Source: Pholis gunnellus
Lineage: Eukaryota; Chordata; Actinopteri; Perciformes; Pholidae
NCBI GenBank assembly: GCA_910591455.2
Contig: OU342806.1
Location: 12,441,426 to 12,505,425, forward strand
Direction: 5' to 3'
Length of the DNA stretch: 64,000 nucleotides
The notes beneath the pieces were generated by a model. That model was given only the letters and a program-made list of their open reading frames with translations. It was not told the origin of the DNA and did not search any database. The first letter of the stretch is position 1. Every line of letters starts with the position of its first letter. Made by a program: the position numbers and the translations under genes. Below are positions 23,020 through 35,903 of this stretch, one piece after another.

Positions 23020-26000
23020 ATCTTCAAGGACAGACAGGCAGAGTGTTCTGAGTTCAGAGTGTTCAAGGAGAAACAGCCCAGCAGCCGCCCACTGCACCCA
23101 TTCATATTCATTATTTGTGCAGTTGCTCAGGATATTTCACAGCTGTGTTTACCTTGGACCCTGCAGTGAGTATTAGGTGGCAGGGCCCGGCATTGCAGAT
23201 GTGATTATATTCACATATCCGCCACCTCTCCGTCCGCAGACCTCCTTCCCATTTTTTAATACGTCCTCTGACACGATAAATAAAAAAAAAAATAAAAAAA
23301 TCACAATAGAGGTTTTCCTCGAGACCATAAAAGTCAAAGCTATATTTTAGGGGGATTTAACTGCAATGTCATGACAGTTCCCCAATTAGGTTGTCTCAAG
23401 GTGAAGTCATCATTAGTGGCCTTAGTCTACCGTAACTCTGGGAACGCTTCCAGTAATTCTCTGGATGGAAATATGGACAGGGTTTGGAGTTTATGTAGAG
23501 CCCTGCTGGTATTATATAGACTGGCTTTGTCTACTCAGTCAGGCCCATACGTTCAGAATACTGTATACAGGAAATAGGAACCATACCATACCAACCACAC
23601 AGATGTCTTGGCATGTGGAGCCAGGCCTGAGGGAGGCTTTAGGTTTACTTGATTTTAGCGGGGTAATGTTTTAAAGTTAAAAACCTGTCTTGGTCTGTAT
23701 CAACATTAGTGTTTTACAAATTATTTCTATTGGTTGTTTGTTTCCCCCTTCTTTCTAAAGTGTGTCAACCCATGACAGTCAACTGTGCATGTACACCTTT
23801 TCTCACAATTGCCCTGCGTCACACTAAGTGACACCCAATCTCACATCAGAATTGCCCGGCACAACCAGAGCCAGCCACTGACTAATGCCAGCCATTTGAC
23901 ATTCATCACTGTCATCATCGTTATCAGCTCAAGACGAACATCATCACATTTGTAAAACTGTCCCACTCCTTTTTTTTTCTTCTTGCTGCTTGTTTCTCAT
24001 TCCTTCCGTTCTTTCCCTCCTCACTTTTAGATTGTCTATTACTGTATTTGAAAAGGCTGTGCTGTCTGTCAGTCTCCAAATAAATGTGCTGTTTCCAAAG
24101 CTGATCTCAGTGGAAGTATCAGCACAAGATTGAACAAAAATGCAATACTAATAACAGAGGACAACACATTTTGCCAATCTATTCCCTTTATTACTGCCTC
24201 CCTCTTCTGCCTCTCAGTTTCTTTCACCCTCTCTATTCAACACCTTCTTTAAAAGTATCTCTTAAACTGTCTGCCTACATCCTACCTTAACCCGTGTAAA
24301 GGACTCGGACTAACCCGGACTGATAAATGAAATAGTTAAATAAGAAGGCATCATGCCTACTCGTTCTAATGCTCTCAGTCATTCTCACATTATAAAACCC
24401 ACTCCATAATGATCCAATTTTGTGCACTCACTCACTGAAATAATCTGTGCTGAAAGCAAATAGCCTGGAACTGGTGATTGCCTTTTCCAGACATTTTCTC
24501 ATTAAACTCCCAGTGTATCAGGCAATTACCAATTCACATACATAGCATTTGTGGGTTAGGATAAACAGAGCAAGAGAGAGACGGAGAAAGAAGAGGCCAG
24601 TTGCAACCATGCTCTACCGTAAATTCACATTCTCGTCTAACATAAGTCGGCCCTTTTTATACTCACGCACTTAAGTCTGTGCCATATCGGACAGATAGTA
24701 ATCCCTTATATATATATTATCTCTTGGCTAGCCCCATCCTGAGTAGCTCAACCCAAGATTTACAGCAAGCTAGAACCACTCCTGACATACCAGTGACATA
24801 AAATGTAACGTTCCCATGCCATGCCACCACAACTGGAGAGTTAAACAAAAATATTTATCATAGTATTAAAATAAATGTATCTGGTTCAGCTCTTGTACTG
24901 GACGCATTAAGGAGTTCTGCTCAAGGCCTATACAGGGTGGGGTGGAGAAGACCCAACGTCCATCCGATTAGGACATAACGTTGGACTGGATGTTGCCCAT
25001 CTCCTCACGGTTCACATGTTTTACTCACACTCAGCTGCGTGTTAACTATGTAAATCACGTGTCAGTTCACATGCACAGGCAACGCCGAGCACATATGGAT
25101 CCACTTTTACATGTTAATGAGGTCACGTTACAATAAAGCTGTAGTGGATAAAACATGGTTCCAGTGTCGGGTAGTGTTGATCATTCTGGTTCATTAGGTT
25201 ACATCTTGGTCTTCATTTGCTAAAGAAGATGGCAGTATCACAGGACGTATGGCGTCACAAGAAGTACGACTGCAGAGAGTGCAGAGCGTGGTATGGAGCA
25301 TAGACCACAGTAGGTTGTGTGTGATGGACTATGCATGCACACACTCATGCTCACACGTATGGAATGCCTATTCACAGGCATGCATAAACACTAATTCATA
25401 CGCTTGAATGCACTGGAATGCACAAACACACTTTTAACTAAATACATTTGTTGTCAATTAAAGCTTGGTGGATGGTCATGCAAAGTTCATAATATCTTTG
25501 ATCTGGTTTCTTGAACGTTTCTGTCAGAAAGGTCACAGACTGTTATTGAAACATGCAGCCTCTCCCACCAATGCCACAAAAACTTTGTTCTTAAAATTGG
25601 AAATATGCATTGTTAGATATTGGCATGTGTTATGTTCTGCTATACGGTTAAATACAGGGGTGAAGAGGTCTGGATAAATAATACACCCTATGTAATGTTG
25701 AAAACACAGAAGAAGAAAAAGCATAGTCACAAAGACAAGTCGGATATTTGCTGTTTAATTTGTTTAATGCTAACGGACAGAGCTCTTTGCAAATATTTGC
25801 TAAAATGGCACGCAGGCAGTGATTCTAACCGGGTCCTCCTGCTTCTTACATACAGTGCACGTGTGGCAGCATGAGTCACATTTACGACTCTAAAAAAAAA
25901 ACAACCCTGGCACAGCAGCCTCAGTAAATCCAGCCCTTGTGTATGAATCTGAGATAAACAATGTCCGTAGATATTAGATGCGCCAAGAAAAGTGACATCC

Positions 26001-26145
26001 TTAACCCTTGCTCTGTGTTGGGCATTTTGCCTTTCCTCTTTCCTCTCACGTGGCTTTGTTTGAAATGTGCTTTTTCATTTCATCTCTTGTTGCTTTTCTA
26101 CAGCCATAAATGTATCATGATGTGGCTCTCTTGACCCTGTCTCCT
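23020..26145. other. noncoding stretch, nothing recognised
   Basis: Holds an A-rich patch at 23279-23300 and a short TA run near 24710. No frame over 84 codons and no transposon that I can name. Confidence 0.55.
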
Positions 26146-26149
26146 AGAA

Positions 26150-26208
26150 TAGAAAGATGTCTTATCTCACTGGGGGTGCATGGTTAAATAAAGGTTAAAT
26201 TAAAAGGA
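26150..26208 (+). mobile_element. probable non-LTR retroelement 3' tail
   Basis: TCTTATCTCACTGGGGG followed by GGTTAAATAAAGGTTAAAT resembles a 3' end widely repeated in teleosts, with its built-in AATAAA signal. No coding part is attached, as expected for a 5'-truncated insertion. Confidence 0.5.
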
Positions 26209-26209
26209 G

Positions 26210-29200
26210 TCAAATACGGAAAAACTCGGAATCGTACGGCCTCGGACATAGAGATCTGCATCATCCCTTGCCGTCTGTTGTCCGCATACCAAATCACAAT
26301 CATCCTCTCAGGATCAAATCAGAAACCGGCTCAAGATGCAAACAGCGAAGGAGACTGTGGATCCAGCAGCCTGTCAGCTCCGCTCACATCTTTATCTTTT
26401 CCTCTGTCTTTCTACAGAGAAGACAAGTGGGAGAGGGCCCTGCCTGTGGCGTAATGAAGAAGGAAACGTCCATTCTAATATCCTGTCTGGGGCGTATACT
26501 CTCTCTGTCAGCCTCACGTCTATCTGTGGATCTGGCTGGATCTAGTGTGGGGAAGACGCAGCCGCACTGATATCTGATGTTCTCCTTGTTCTCTCTCTTT
26601 TTGCCTTCAGCATGGCAAGGACATGAAGCAAATTACTGGGGAAAGGAGACACACATCCTTTGTGGTTTATGTAGAAATAAAGTCACAGAAAGTGTTAGGG
26701 TGTATAGCAAAAGGAAGTGTTTGAAAAAGAATGAGCTACACTACATTTTTGAAACCACAAATGTCATGTAGAAATATGTCCACTTTATTACTTTAATATT
26801 ACCCTAACCAGCTTTGTACACCACCTGTCAAAAGTCAAAGAAGCCAGTTACATGACCACTTCAATGCATAAACAGCCTCCACTATATAGATTTTATTCCA
26901 CTTGCTCATCCAGTGGTGTAATCCTTCTTATTTCATTATTATCTATGGTTATTTCTATCAAATACAATCTATTGGCAATCATGAAAAGGGCAAAAACACA
27001 ATGTTCAGTGATTCTAAAGAAATAAGAGAATCTGAGAAGTGATTTTGGAAGTGTGGTTTCTCAGAACCACAACATCTGTCACTGTTCTGAAGATGTATGA
27101 CCTTGACGCCACGGACACATGAATTCAACACAGAATAACTAATTTGTCTCAAGGTCTCAGCACACTGAATCATTTGTATACTTTTGCCAGAGTCCTACTG
27201 TTGGCATACAGTAGCAACCACTGAAGCAATATTGACCCAGAATGGCAGTGAGCAAACACCACAGGTCCCATTTGTACATCTGTTTTTGGCAAAAAAAAAG
27301 ATGATTGATTTAGTGAAGAGTCCAGAGGCCAACTTGCTGAAGACGAAATGATTTACTCCTGAAGAATTTGATATAGTATTGTACAATAAGTATTGTATTT
27401 TAACTTTCAAGGATTATAGCGCATACATTTTGTCCATTTTCAAAGCAGTAAATCCACACACGTGTAACATGGGGAGATGGGGAAGGAAGGGAGTAGAAAG
27501 ACACCAGCAGACCCTGAAACAAACTGGAGGAAGTGAGGAAAGGAAACAGAGGGAGAAAAAGAGACAAAACGACAGCTCCACATGTGCCAGAACCTCATTC
27601 ATGGCACCTCTCCATTTCGCCTTGCACGACCTTCTCTTAAAGTACAGGCTGTGAGGTTTTTCCCCGTGTAAAAATAGTCCCCGCTAAAGTTTACCAAATT
27701 ATTTCGACAGTGAGGTATTTATTTTCTTTTTTCTTTCCCGCTAACACTGCCACTTTTACCTCACCATTCATTGCATATTGTATGACAGAGTGCCAGAAAT
27801 ATGCCCAAAGGTGAGTACAGAACCAACCACCTTGCGTGTTTACCCGTACCATGCTTTTGCGAGTGTGTCTGTGGCTTTACAAAATCTCCTTTCGTGCAAA
27901 AGCAAGCTTCGGCGAGTTCAAAGTTTTCTCTTCGAGATTTATTGTTACGCAAAGACACACGTAGGGAACTGGCTGAATGCTCGAAGACAAGGTGTGAAAT
28001 TAATATTTTCACACACCTTCTTTTCTTATCAAGTTCCACTGTAGCATTGCTTGGGAAAAGAAATGCTGTCCAGCTGGAAACTGGCAACATGTACAAATAG
28101 CCAAACATAGTAGTTAGTAGTTTAGATGTATATTGTGCATAATTATTTTGGAAAAAGACAAGCAAAAGGAATCAGTGTTTAATTTAAATAAAATTATCCT
28201 CAATATAGAGAGGATACAGGCCGTCATGGTGTGTCAAAGTATAAACTATTACTATATGATAAATATGATTGCTATTTTTATTTTTATCTGGTGAGTAAAG
28301 TACAGTCTTTTGTGATAAAATTACTTTTGAAACAAATTGTATCTACATGGTAACCAGCCTGTCAACACCTCATTGAGATGAATCTTGCTGAAATTAATGT
28401 CTGCAAAATAACTGCATTCTGTATCCTCCTTTCCCTTTCCCCTGACTTATTGCTATTTAACTGTGTGAGAAAACTGCATATGTTTATTATTATTACAATA
28501 CCGAGGCAGTGCTCTCACTAACACTAACATGGTTGCAACATCAATTCAACAAGCACAAACCATAACAAATAAAAAAAACAAATTAATACATCACAAACAG
28601 TTGGCATAGCAGTAACTGCTGCTGCTGCACTATGGGAATCCTCACAGATGGAACAACAACTGAAGCCTAGATTTCAACAACATGAATGTAATTAACCTGG
28701 TAAGTATTTGCATAAATACGAGCTGAACCATAACATTAACAAAAAACGAAATATCCGCTTTTGTTTCACCGAGTAGAGTTCCGTTATGTGTACTTATAAT
28801 TGTATAATAATAATTAGTTGCGGCATGCCAATCAGGTTAAATATTTGTCTCTTCCTTTTGTCGTGTCTCGTCGGACTAAATTCTATGCCAAGCCCAGCCG
28901 TGGATGCCAAAATGTTCAGTTGACTCAGGTGAATGTAAGGTGCATTTATTTTTACATGACAGCACTGACAAATTGTAATTTAGGCATTCGAGTGTAAGTC
29001 ACAAGTTTTTCACTGATTATAAAACGTCACATCTGAGCTTCCTCTTTGGGGAAAAAAATCAGGGGACGCAGTTCAAACGTGTGCTCAGTTTATATGCTAC
29101 ATGTAGCCCTCTTTGCCCCGCCGCTTTACAATGAGCGTTCCACTATGTCGTTTTTAGGGATGGATGGTGGGGAAGGAGGTGGGTGGGGGACGGGGTTTCT

Positions 29201-29230
29201 ACCCGGGCCCCCAGTACAAAAAACAAAACA
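26210..29230. other. noncoding stretch
   Basis: Open frames of up to 134 codons antisense (27761-28165) overlap sense frames of similar length and lack domains. About 27600-28000 is less AT-rich. No repeat family is recognised. Confidence 0.5.
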
Positions 29231-29234
29231 AAAA

Positions 29235-29345
29235 GAGAGCCCCAATCACCAGCTTGGGGTGCAAAGTGCAGCTGCCCTGCTAATGAGATTTTAAAATGGG
29301 CCATAATGCCCCCTTAAACGGCCCCTACATGGAGAATTATATGCT
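29235..29345. promoter_or_regulatory. candidate conserved noncoding element
   Basis: Contains CTGCTAATGAGATTTTAAAA and GGGCCATAATGCCCCC, the latter an imperfect palindrome around a TAAT core. It is preceded by a G-rich stretch. This is typical enhancer-like composition; function is inferred. Confidence 0.28.
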
Positions 29346-29349
29346 TCAT

Positions 29350-30845
29350 GTGTTGATTTATTCAAAGGGGAGGGGGATTCGGCATACGTATGTGTGCATC
29401 TGTGTGTTTGTGTGTGTCTTTCTATTAGACAACAATAGCCTGCAGCTAGGTCGACTGTCAGAGGGCTGCATGCTCAAAAGACAACTGTCCTTCATCTTCC
29501 CAATCTAACGGGCTGCACAATACGCACAATGAAAGAACACAATTGTAACTGAATGTCGACTATAAAACACATACATTACCTGATTTCAGTAACTGAATAT
29601 ATCCGAGACATTATTAAGCAGTTGCTATGCTTTTTAATGTAATCAATCATGTGGGGAATATAAGAGAGATATAGCCAAAGGGAACATTAAATACTAATCA
29701 GGACATTACGGTGCAAAAATCCACATAAAATGCAAACATATCACTGCTTCACTCATGCAGAACATGCTTATAATTGTAATCTGTTCCCAATACTAACAGA
29801 TTCCCAAACCTCACTTATTTGGTTCAGTGCTTTTGCAAGCAAGCCGTACGCAGCACTAATTGCCGAGATAATGTTTTAATATATTGGCGCGTACTTGTGG
29901 CGCAAAGAACAAATCCAAGCTAATGCGTAAACGTTGTTGGTCGGAGGAGAAGGGAAGATAATGAGAGAGACAGAAAGAGACAGAATAAAAACGCCATTTA
30001 TGTCTTGATTGGGCTTCTTTGTTAACATGCTGAGAGGATGTGGTTATTTGGGGATTGAACAAGGACGGCCAGCTGAGAGAGGAGAGTTAGAGCAATAGAG
30101 AGAGAAAGAAAGAACAAAGGAAAGAAAGCAAAAGATTGGTAGCGACAAATTTGGATATGGAAAGGCCTTTTTGTGCTCTAGTGTGTGTGTATACACATGA
30201 GAACCAGTGATAAGATCCACTTGCTCACATTCAGAAGGGCAACCAGCTGTGAGGATGAGTACAAGCGTGTGCATTTGTGCACTGTTTTTCTTTGTGAGTG
30301 TGTTAACGTATGCAGGGCCGTGTTTGCGTATACGTGCGAGTTTGTGTCTTGGATAGTCTGAGCATGAATCTCAATGCATCAGTGTGTCCATCAGACAAGA
30401 AATGACTGTATCTGGCCACTGAAATGGGACCCTGTCAGAGTGTGCGCAGTGGTTTTTGAGAGAGAGACAGAGACGGAGAGTTATGGGCCCGTCTGAAGCC
30501 ATCTTTTGTATGAGCTATGTATGCTCTTTGTGGGGGGAAATTGAAAAACATTAGCATGATAAAGGCTGGCTAGGGCTGCCTCGCTGATCATGTGACACAT
30601 TACTGAAAAAGAGCATAGATAGAAAATGACAGCCAGCTCATTCACGAACACAGAAACCAATGGGTGTGCCAATAATATCTAGGAGAGGCAGCATTCATGG
30701 CATTCAGCGGTATCAAGCGGCATCGCTATAAAAAAAAAAAAAGAACAACACTTGCTACTTGTCCTTTTTTGGTAGGGGTGTTGTAAATACACAAACTACT
30801 GCTTTCTGTTCTTTTCTTTGATCTCTTCTCTCTTTCTGTAATTTG
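29350..30845. other. noncoding stretch
   Basis: AT-rich, then a purine-rich patch at about 30070-30135 on the + strand. No gene or mobile element is recognised. Confidence 0.55.
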
Positions 30846-30846
30846 C

Positions 30847-30868
30847 GTGTGTGTGTGTGTATTTGTGG

Positions 30869-30924
<56 letters not shown>
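30847..30924. repeat. compound (GT)7 and (TG)26 microsatellite
   Basis: GT array at 30847-30860, a short ATTTGTGGTTTC interruption, then 52 bp of perfect TG from 30873. Confidence 0.97.
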
Positions 30925-30925
<1 letters not shown>

Positions 30926-31129
30926 AGGGGAGGGGCGATGCAGGCATCTGTGGGCCTCTCTAATTAGAGAGTGTGGCTGGGCTAGGCTCTTGTTTTTAAG
31001 ATCCCATTTCAAAGCTTGAGACATAGAAGGCTTATTTATGGGCCGGGAACGTGTTGGTTTATCCACAAACCTTAGTTGCTTGATGACTAACAAAACAGGT
31101 CGACACGGATGCAGCGGGAGTGATTTGCA

Positions 31130-31450
31130 AGCTAGAGTTTTGTTGCTAAATGGCGGGACTCAGACAAAAGGCCATGCTCTCATCTGCCGCTGTGTTACTC
31201 TTTAAATGCTGACAGTAACAGATTTGCTGTGACAGTTGTGTGAGTCTTTATTTAATGAAGCGATGATTTAGGGGCGGGGAATGTCACAAATTTCAAAACT
31301 GAGCTCAACATCGCCCCCCAGTGGAAGGACAGTGATCTGCACAGACAGCTCATTAATGCCATTATGCATTCAGGAATTAGGCCCGTTTCAAAATTAGGTC
31401 AGCTGAGATGAGATTTGAACCGTAATTGACGCAGCCTTCATGTGTTAGAG
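31130..31450. promoter_or_regulatory. candidate enhancer, dense ATTA/TAAT cores
   Basis: Five TAAT/ATTA cores lie within about 75 bp (near 31353, 31361, 31375, 31392 and 31423), including CATTAATGCCATTATGC and GGAATTAGGCCC. The block has no simple repeats and ends cleanly. It also contains the CTCF-like site at 31311. Homeodomain proteins bind such cores; clustering favours regulation over chance but does not prove it. Confidence 0.35.
31311..31327 (-). promoter_or_regulatory. CTCF-like motif
   Basis: Read on the minus strand the site is CCTTCCACTGGGGGGCGA, close to the CTCF core CCA(C/G)(C/T)AG(A/G)GGGC with G for A at one position. Confidence 0.35.
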
Positions 31451-32430
31451 GTATTTGTTTCTTTGTGTCGATGCTTCAGTATAATTGCCCCTCTATGTTG
31501 TGTCTTGTGTGTAATGTAAATGATTTACTCTTTTTATAACCAACATACCTACATCATTATCACCCTGCTTTGTTTCTTTTGACATCAAAACCAGTCCTTC
31601 ATGTTTGTGATCGTCAGTGTAAAGTAGCACAAAAGGATAATCACATCAGATGTCTGTGCATTCATAAAGGAAAACCTCCATAGCCAATACTTTCATCTCA
31701 CCAACAATTAAAGAGTACAACCCATCATTAACATTTATTCTCACCGTGATTTTGTGAAATTATAGACAATTACCAGAACATCCGCCTCATGGCCGAGTGC
31801 CTGGGAACCTCTTTCATTACCATACGCTTGTGATTTTAAATGTTTTATTAGGGCTAGTAAGAAGTACAAGGGCTAGTAAAAAAATCCCTGCTGACTCATT
31901 CTAACCCACTCCAAGAAACATCATCAATGTGTTTGAAAAAAATAAAAATGCAGCATCTTTGGAATGGTGGCCCATGGATTGAGCATGTTTCTCTTTTCCC
32001 TTTTTTCAGTGGAAGCATTCACTCCTGCAGAAGACGAAAGCAATCCAATGGCATCTGACTGTAAGGGCGTTTCCTTTGGTCTGGTGAATGTTATTAAAGA
32101 GGAAGATGCTGTCCTCTAGTGAAAAATGTCATCATAGCAGCTTACATCTCAGTCAATTGGGAACAAATTCAATTTTGGAAAATATTGCAGCTCGACATGA
32201 ATCAGTCAAGAGACCGTTTGGCAGATAGAGGTCTTAAGATGACTCATAACTTTGATAGGCAGACACAATATTCTTTTCTTGGAAGCTAAGGGTCGTCATT
32301 GTTTTAATTTAATGTATTTTCATCACCAATTATGAAATCCCCCATCTGAAAAACAATCACAGCTTCTGCCATAAAGCATTTGATAGCATAACAAACTCAT
32401 GATAGTTTTGAAATTTCAAGACCAAAGAAA
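31451..32430. other. noncoding stretch, nothing firm
   Basis: AT-rich sequence with no gene. The segment near 31770-31830 is less AT-rich but carries no motif that I can name. Confidence 0.5.
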
Positions 32431-32432
32431 AA

Positions 32433-32472
32433 AAGGTCTTTAATGATCCCTTTGGGAAATTTAAGCGGTCAA
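32433..32472 (-). mobile_element. probable LINE 3' tail, minus strand
   Basis: The minus strand reads AAATTTCCCAAAGGGATCAT then TAAAGACC. It resembles the AATTTCCC..GGGATCAATAAAG end of L2/Rex-like elements. Only the tail is present. Confidence 0.5.
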
Positions 32473-33280
32473 CGAAGTTAATTAATGATAAGGCTTTGAG
32501 GTGGAAGAAAGAAAGGGTAATAGAGGGACTGATTAATACGGGATGGAAATACCTTTTTTGCAACAAATAATCTGTTCTTAAACTTTGTGTTTGGAGTACT
32601 TGATTTGTTTTTAGTTTTGTTATCCAGTGATTTTTCACGCAATTGCTATGTCGCAAGCAGCACTAGAAACACACATTGATATACTTCCCAACAGGCTATC
32701 TGCTGGCAAAATGTCAAGAAAAACAAGGACATTAAGAAGACAATGATTTAAGAAATCTGGGCAAATATCCACAGGAAAAGAAAACAAGAAGCTGTTAATC
32801 TGTTGTTTTGAAGGGGAAATATCAAAGTTATTACCTTACTTCCTTAGCTTGTTTATATACTTACTTTTCAGTACTGCACATCACATTCCTAGTGCCTCTA
32901 GTACTATATTTTAGTAACATTTACATTAACATTACAGCAATAATTAGCATAATAATGAACTCTTCAATTGAATCCTGGGATATTTTATTATGTATTATAT
33001 GTGTGTTGCTTTACCTTGAAGCCATAGTGCAAAGCAAATTCTAATTCACATCTAAAAGACAATTTGACAATAGACACAAAGGTCAGAAAATGCATTAGCA
33101 ATCATTCATTTTAATTTTAAATATTCTGCATTGTCTCATATCTAGAAAAAAAATCTTCAAGTCTATTTTGTGACTGAGAAGATTAAAGCCACAGATGTAA
33201 ACATGAACTGTTTTAATGTGTAATATGTTGTCTATGTGTTTGATGTTAATAACGGATTGCTTGCTTTTTATGGTGCTGCT
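32473..33280. other. noncoding stretch, nothing recognised
   Basis: AT-rich. A 99-codon minus frame spans the LINE tail and has no domain. Confidence 0.55.
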
Positions 33281-33350
33281 CCCTGTGTTCGGTGAGACAA
33301 AGACAAATTCCCACCTTGGAGGCCAATAAAGATGTATTCTGTTCTATTCT
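33281..33350 (+). mobile_element. LINE 3' tail with TTCTGTTCTATTCTA end
   Basis: GGTGAGACAAAGACAAATTC, then CCAATAAAGATG, then TTCTGTTCTATTCTA. This is the usual layout of a CR1/L2-like 3' end: stem region, AATAAA signal, short tandem tail. It is 5'-truncated. Confidence 0.6.
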
Positions 33351-33514
33351 ACCGTAACTGAAAAGACGGCAGCCTCTCAGATCAGACAACATGTTCTGTA
33401 ACTGACAGGTCTCAAGTTTGATCACCCAAAAACCCAGTGTGTCTGTCAGCACTAAAGTGTATTGTTATGGTTTTGCATATTAATTGTTAGGAATAGAGGC
33501 ACAATATAATACCT

Positions 33515-33615
33515 AACATGTCAAGTTAGTGGTTTGATTCCAACAGCAGTCACGTGTGTTCTCACAGTCTCCTTGAGCAAGGCACTGAACCCCTACTCAC
33601 TCATAGTAAGGAATA
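33515..33615 (+). mobile_element. tRNA-derived SINE remnant
   Basis: GGTTTGATTCC at 33531 is close to the pol III B box GGTTCGANNCC. It is followed after 28 bp by CCTTGAGCAAGGCACTGAAC and CCCCTACTCAC, a block common to teleost SINE tRNA-related heads. The A box is not clear and the 3' end is not visible. Confidence 0.55.
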
Positions 33616-35257
33616 AGTCAATCAATAATGTGCCTCGAAGGTAAAATGGCATAGAACAATGCTCTGCGACGGGATAGATATACGCCACTGTAGCTGTAAT
33701 ATCTCCTCCTCCCACTCACCAGCCACCAGACAGCCAGCCATTGTCTATGATAGGTGGGGGTGGAGGGAGAGACAGATGAGAGCCAGGGCGCGCCACGTCA
33801 CTTCACCTTCCCTCTCCTTCAGCCTGACAGGGCCTGAATTACAGTAAATGATAACTCCCCCTCGGCCACAAAGCGATTTGACCTGCCGCCATCTCTCTCC
33901 CTGCTCAACCCCACCCGCCCCAACCCCCCTAATGGGTCCCCAATGGGTGGCCAAGCTCCCTTAGGACCCGGCTGGCAGAGAGGGACAGTCTCTTTGGAGA
34001 AAAGAGAGATGGAGTTGAGTGGATTGAGAGGGAGGCCAGGGGATGAGTTGCAGGACTGTAGGAGAGCCGGCGCCGTTTGCAGGAAGCATACAGATATCAG
34101 CTGCACCGAAGAGTAACTAATATAGTCAGGGGATTTTCATCAACAATTCTACCTTCTAAACAACAAAAGTAAAACTATGTTACTGACAGAAGTATTACAA
34201 ATGCAATAACTGTGTATATAGTGATATATACATATTTCAAACATGTGTTGTATTGGAACAGTTTGAAAAGGGTTACATTTTGATCTTAACAGTAAATGTA
34301 AAATAAATACTACTACTCAAAATACAGGTAGATGGGGATGAGCGGCGGCTGACATTGATGTTTTTATGAGCCCTTTGACATTTCTTTTTTATCACCTCAT
34401 GACCTGTCTTTTTTTATTACTGCAGATCTACATTTAATCACAGTGCAAATAAAAATGGGTAGGATTTGATGAAAGGATTGAGGAGATGAGTGTGAAGAAG
34501 AGGACGGTCTAGTGAGTGGCTGACCTGCCAGCGACCCGTAACTCGGGGTCAGCTGTGTCACTTTTCTCATTTGTTGTCATTTGTGTGTGTACGTGTGTGT
34601 TTCGTGTCCCTGAGTGTTGGCCTGGTTAAATTCTTTATAAAAGCTAAAAAGCTTCACAGTGGCCAGGGACAATTGGTATGGGAGTTTGTTTGCATGCATG
34701 TTTCTCTATCATCTACTTTTGCCTGTGCATGCTTGTGTAGGCACACTCAGTGTACTTGTGTGTCCTTAAAATCTAGAATTTGCAAAAATAAAAGTATTGT
34801 GACTCATGAGACATAAAATGTAACGAGCGCATAACTTGCGTGGAAACATCCCGAAACTTAACATATTGCGTAAGTGATTATTTCCTGTAAATACACACAA
34901 AGCAAGACCATTTCTGTAAAACATATGCTGGGTATAGGGAAATAGGATGCAATTGAAAAAAAATGTCTCTCTGCTTACTTGCAGGATAATAACATGACAT
35001 GCAGGTTGATTTTTGAAAACCCTAGTGTGTCGGATCCCTGAGGCCTGTGGTTGCCCTCTCCACACAGGGTCTGTATACCAGACAAGCTTTGAGCAGATCA
35101 GGAGGAGATCTACCTGATCTACCAGGCATCATTTGTGGGTTTTCAGCTTGTCATCTCTCTGCCAACTGCCCGAGCCTCCACCGCCTGGAACCCCTGCAGT
35201 CAACCAACCCGTCTCCCAGATGGTTTACCCTGCTAGCCTGAATGTTTAGCCAGCCAA
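33616..35257. other. noncoding stretch with a GC-richer part
   Basis: About 33690-34075 is less AT-rich and includes the palindrome GGCGCGCC near 33787 next to CACGTCAC, which resembles a CRE half-site. It could be regulatory. TG-rich patches lie at 34580-34605. No gene is recognised. Confidence 0.5.
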
Positions 35258-35520
35258 ACTGGATGGGTCAACAAAACATTGGATTTTAAACTGGGAGACA
35301 GCTGCTTATTTCCTGCAACAAAACAACAGTCAACATTTGTTTTTTGCATGACCACGATGGTTCCCATACCCCCAAAGTGTTTATTATGGTAACCATGAGG
35401 ACAAAGGTCGCCTAACCGTAACCAAGTAGTCATTCTAACTCAACCGCTAAACCTAACCAAGTCGTTTTTGTGGCTCAACCTGACCGAACCTTAACCATAG
35501 CGCTGTCACATCATAAAACA
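35258..35520. mobile_element. dispersed repeat family, copy 2
   Basis: GGATGGGTCAACAAAACATT at 35261, CTGGGAGACAGCTGCTT, a CAACAAAACAACAGTCAACA segment and GTAACCAAGTAGTCATTCTA follow the order seen in copy 1 at 5205. The sequence after AAACCTAACCAAGTCG also recalls the TAACC-rich part of common teleost repeats. The right border is uncertain and could extend to about 35700. Confidence 0.5.
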
Positions 35521-35820
35521 AACTTTTTCAACAGTGATTTATCACGGTTTTGGGAAGCACTGACAAACAATGTCACCCTGCCAGTTGGGGAAGAAAATGC
35601 ATCTATGTGTCGTTCTAGAGGACCTGGACAGGCGACAGTGGAACTGTAATTCAACCGACAGAGTGATGAGCAGCAATAGAAATCATGGCAAATAACAAGA
35701 ATGGAACCAAATCCACAGAAATTCAAACTTCAATAACACAAAAAAATTAAATTGTAAAAAAAAAGCAGTGTTCTGACAGCTACTGAGGAGCTTTCATCTT
35801 TAAATACCATGGAATGGAGG
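35521..35820. other. noncoding stretch, possible repeat continuation
   Basis: No gene. It may be the continuation of the repeat to the left. Ends in A-rich sequence. Confidence 0.45.
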
Positions 35821-35829
35821 AAGGATCAA

Positions 35830-35903
35830 GGTAGGAGAGGAGAGGAGAGGACATATGTGTGTGTGTGCGTGTGCGTGTGTGTGTGGGGGGGGGGGGGGGG
35901 GGG
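35830..35903. repeat. (GGAGA)n, (TG)n and G19 compound tract
   Basis: Short GGAGA repeats, then impure TG repeats (35856-35884), then 19 consecutive G (35885-35903). G-quadruplex formation on the + strand is plausible. The G count in a raw assembly may be imprecise. Confidence 0.93.

Noticed and set aside
30440..30480. CAGTGGTTTTTGAG as a hAT end
   Set aside because: Diverges from the hAT terminus after a few bases and leads into a GA-rich run.
35385..35475. TAACC-rich stretch as interstitial telomere
   Set aside because: Units are irregular (CTAACCGTAACC, TAAACCTAACC) and lack TTAGGG/CCCTAA; better explained as part of the dispersed repeat.
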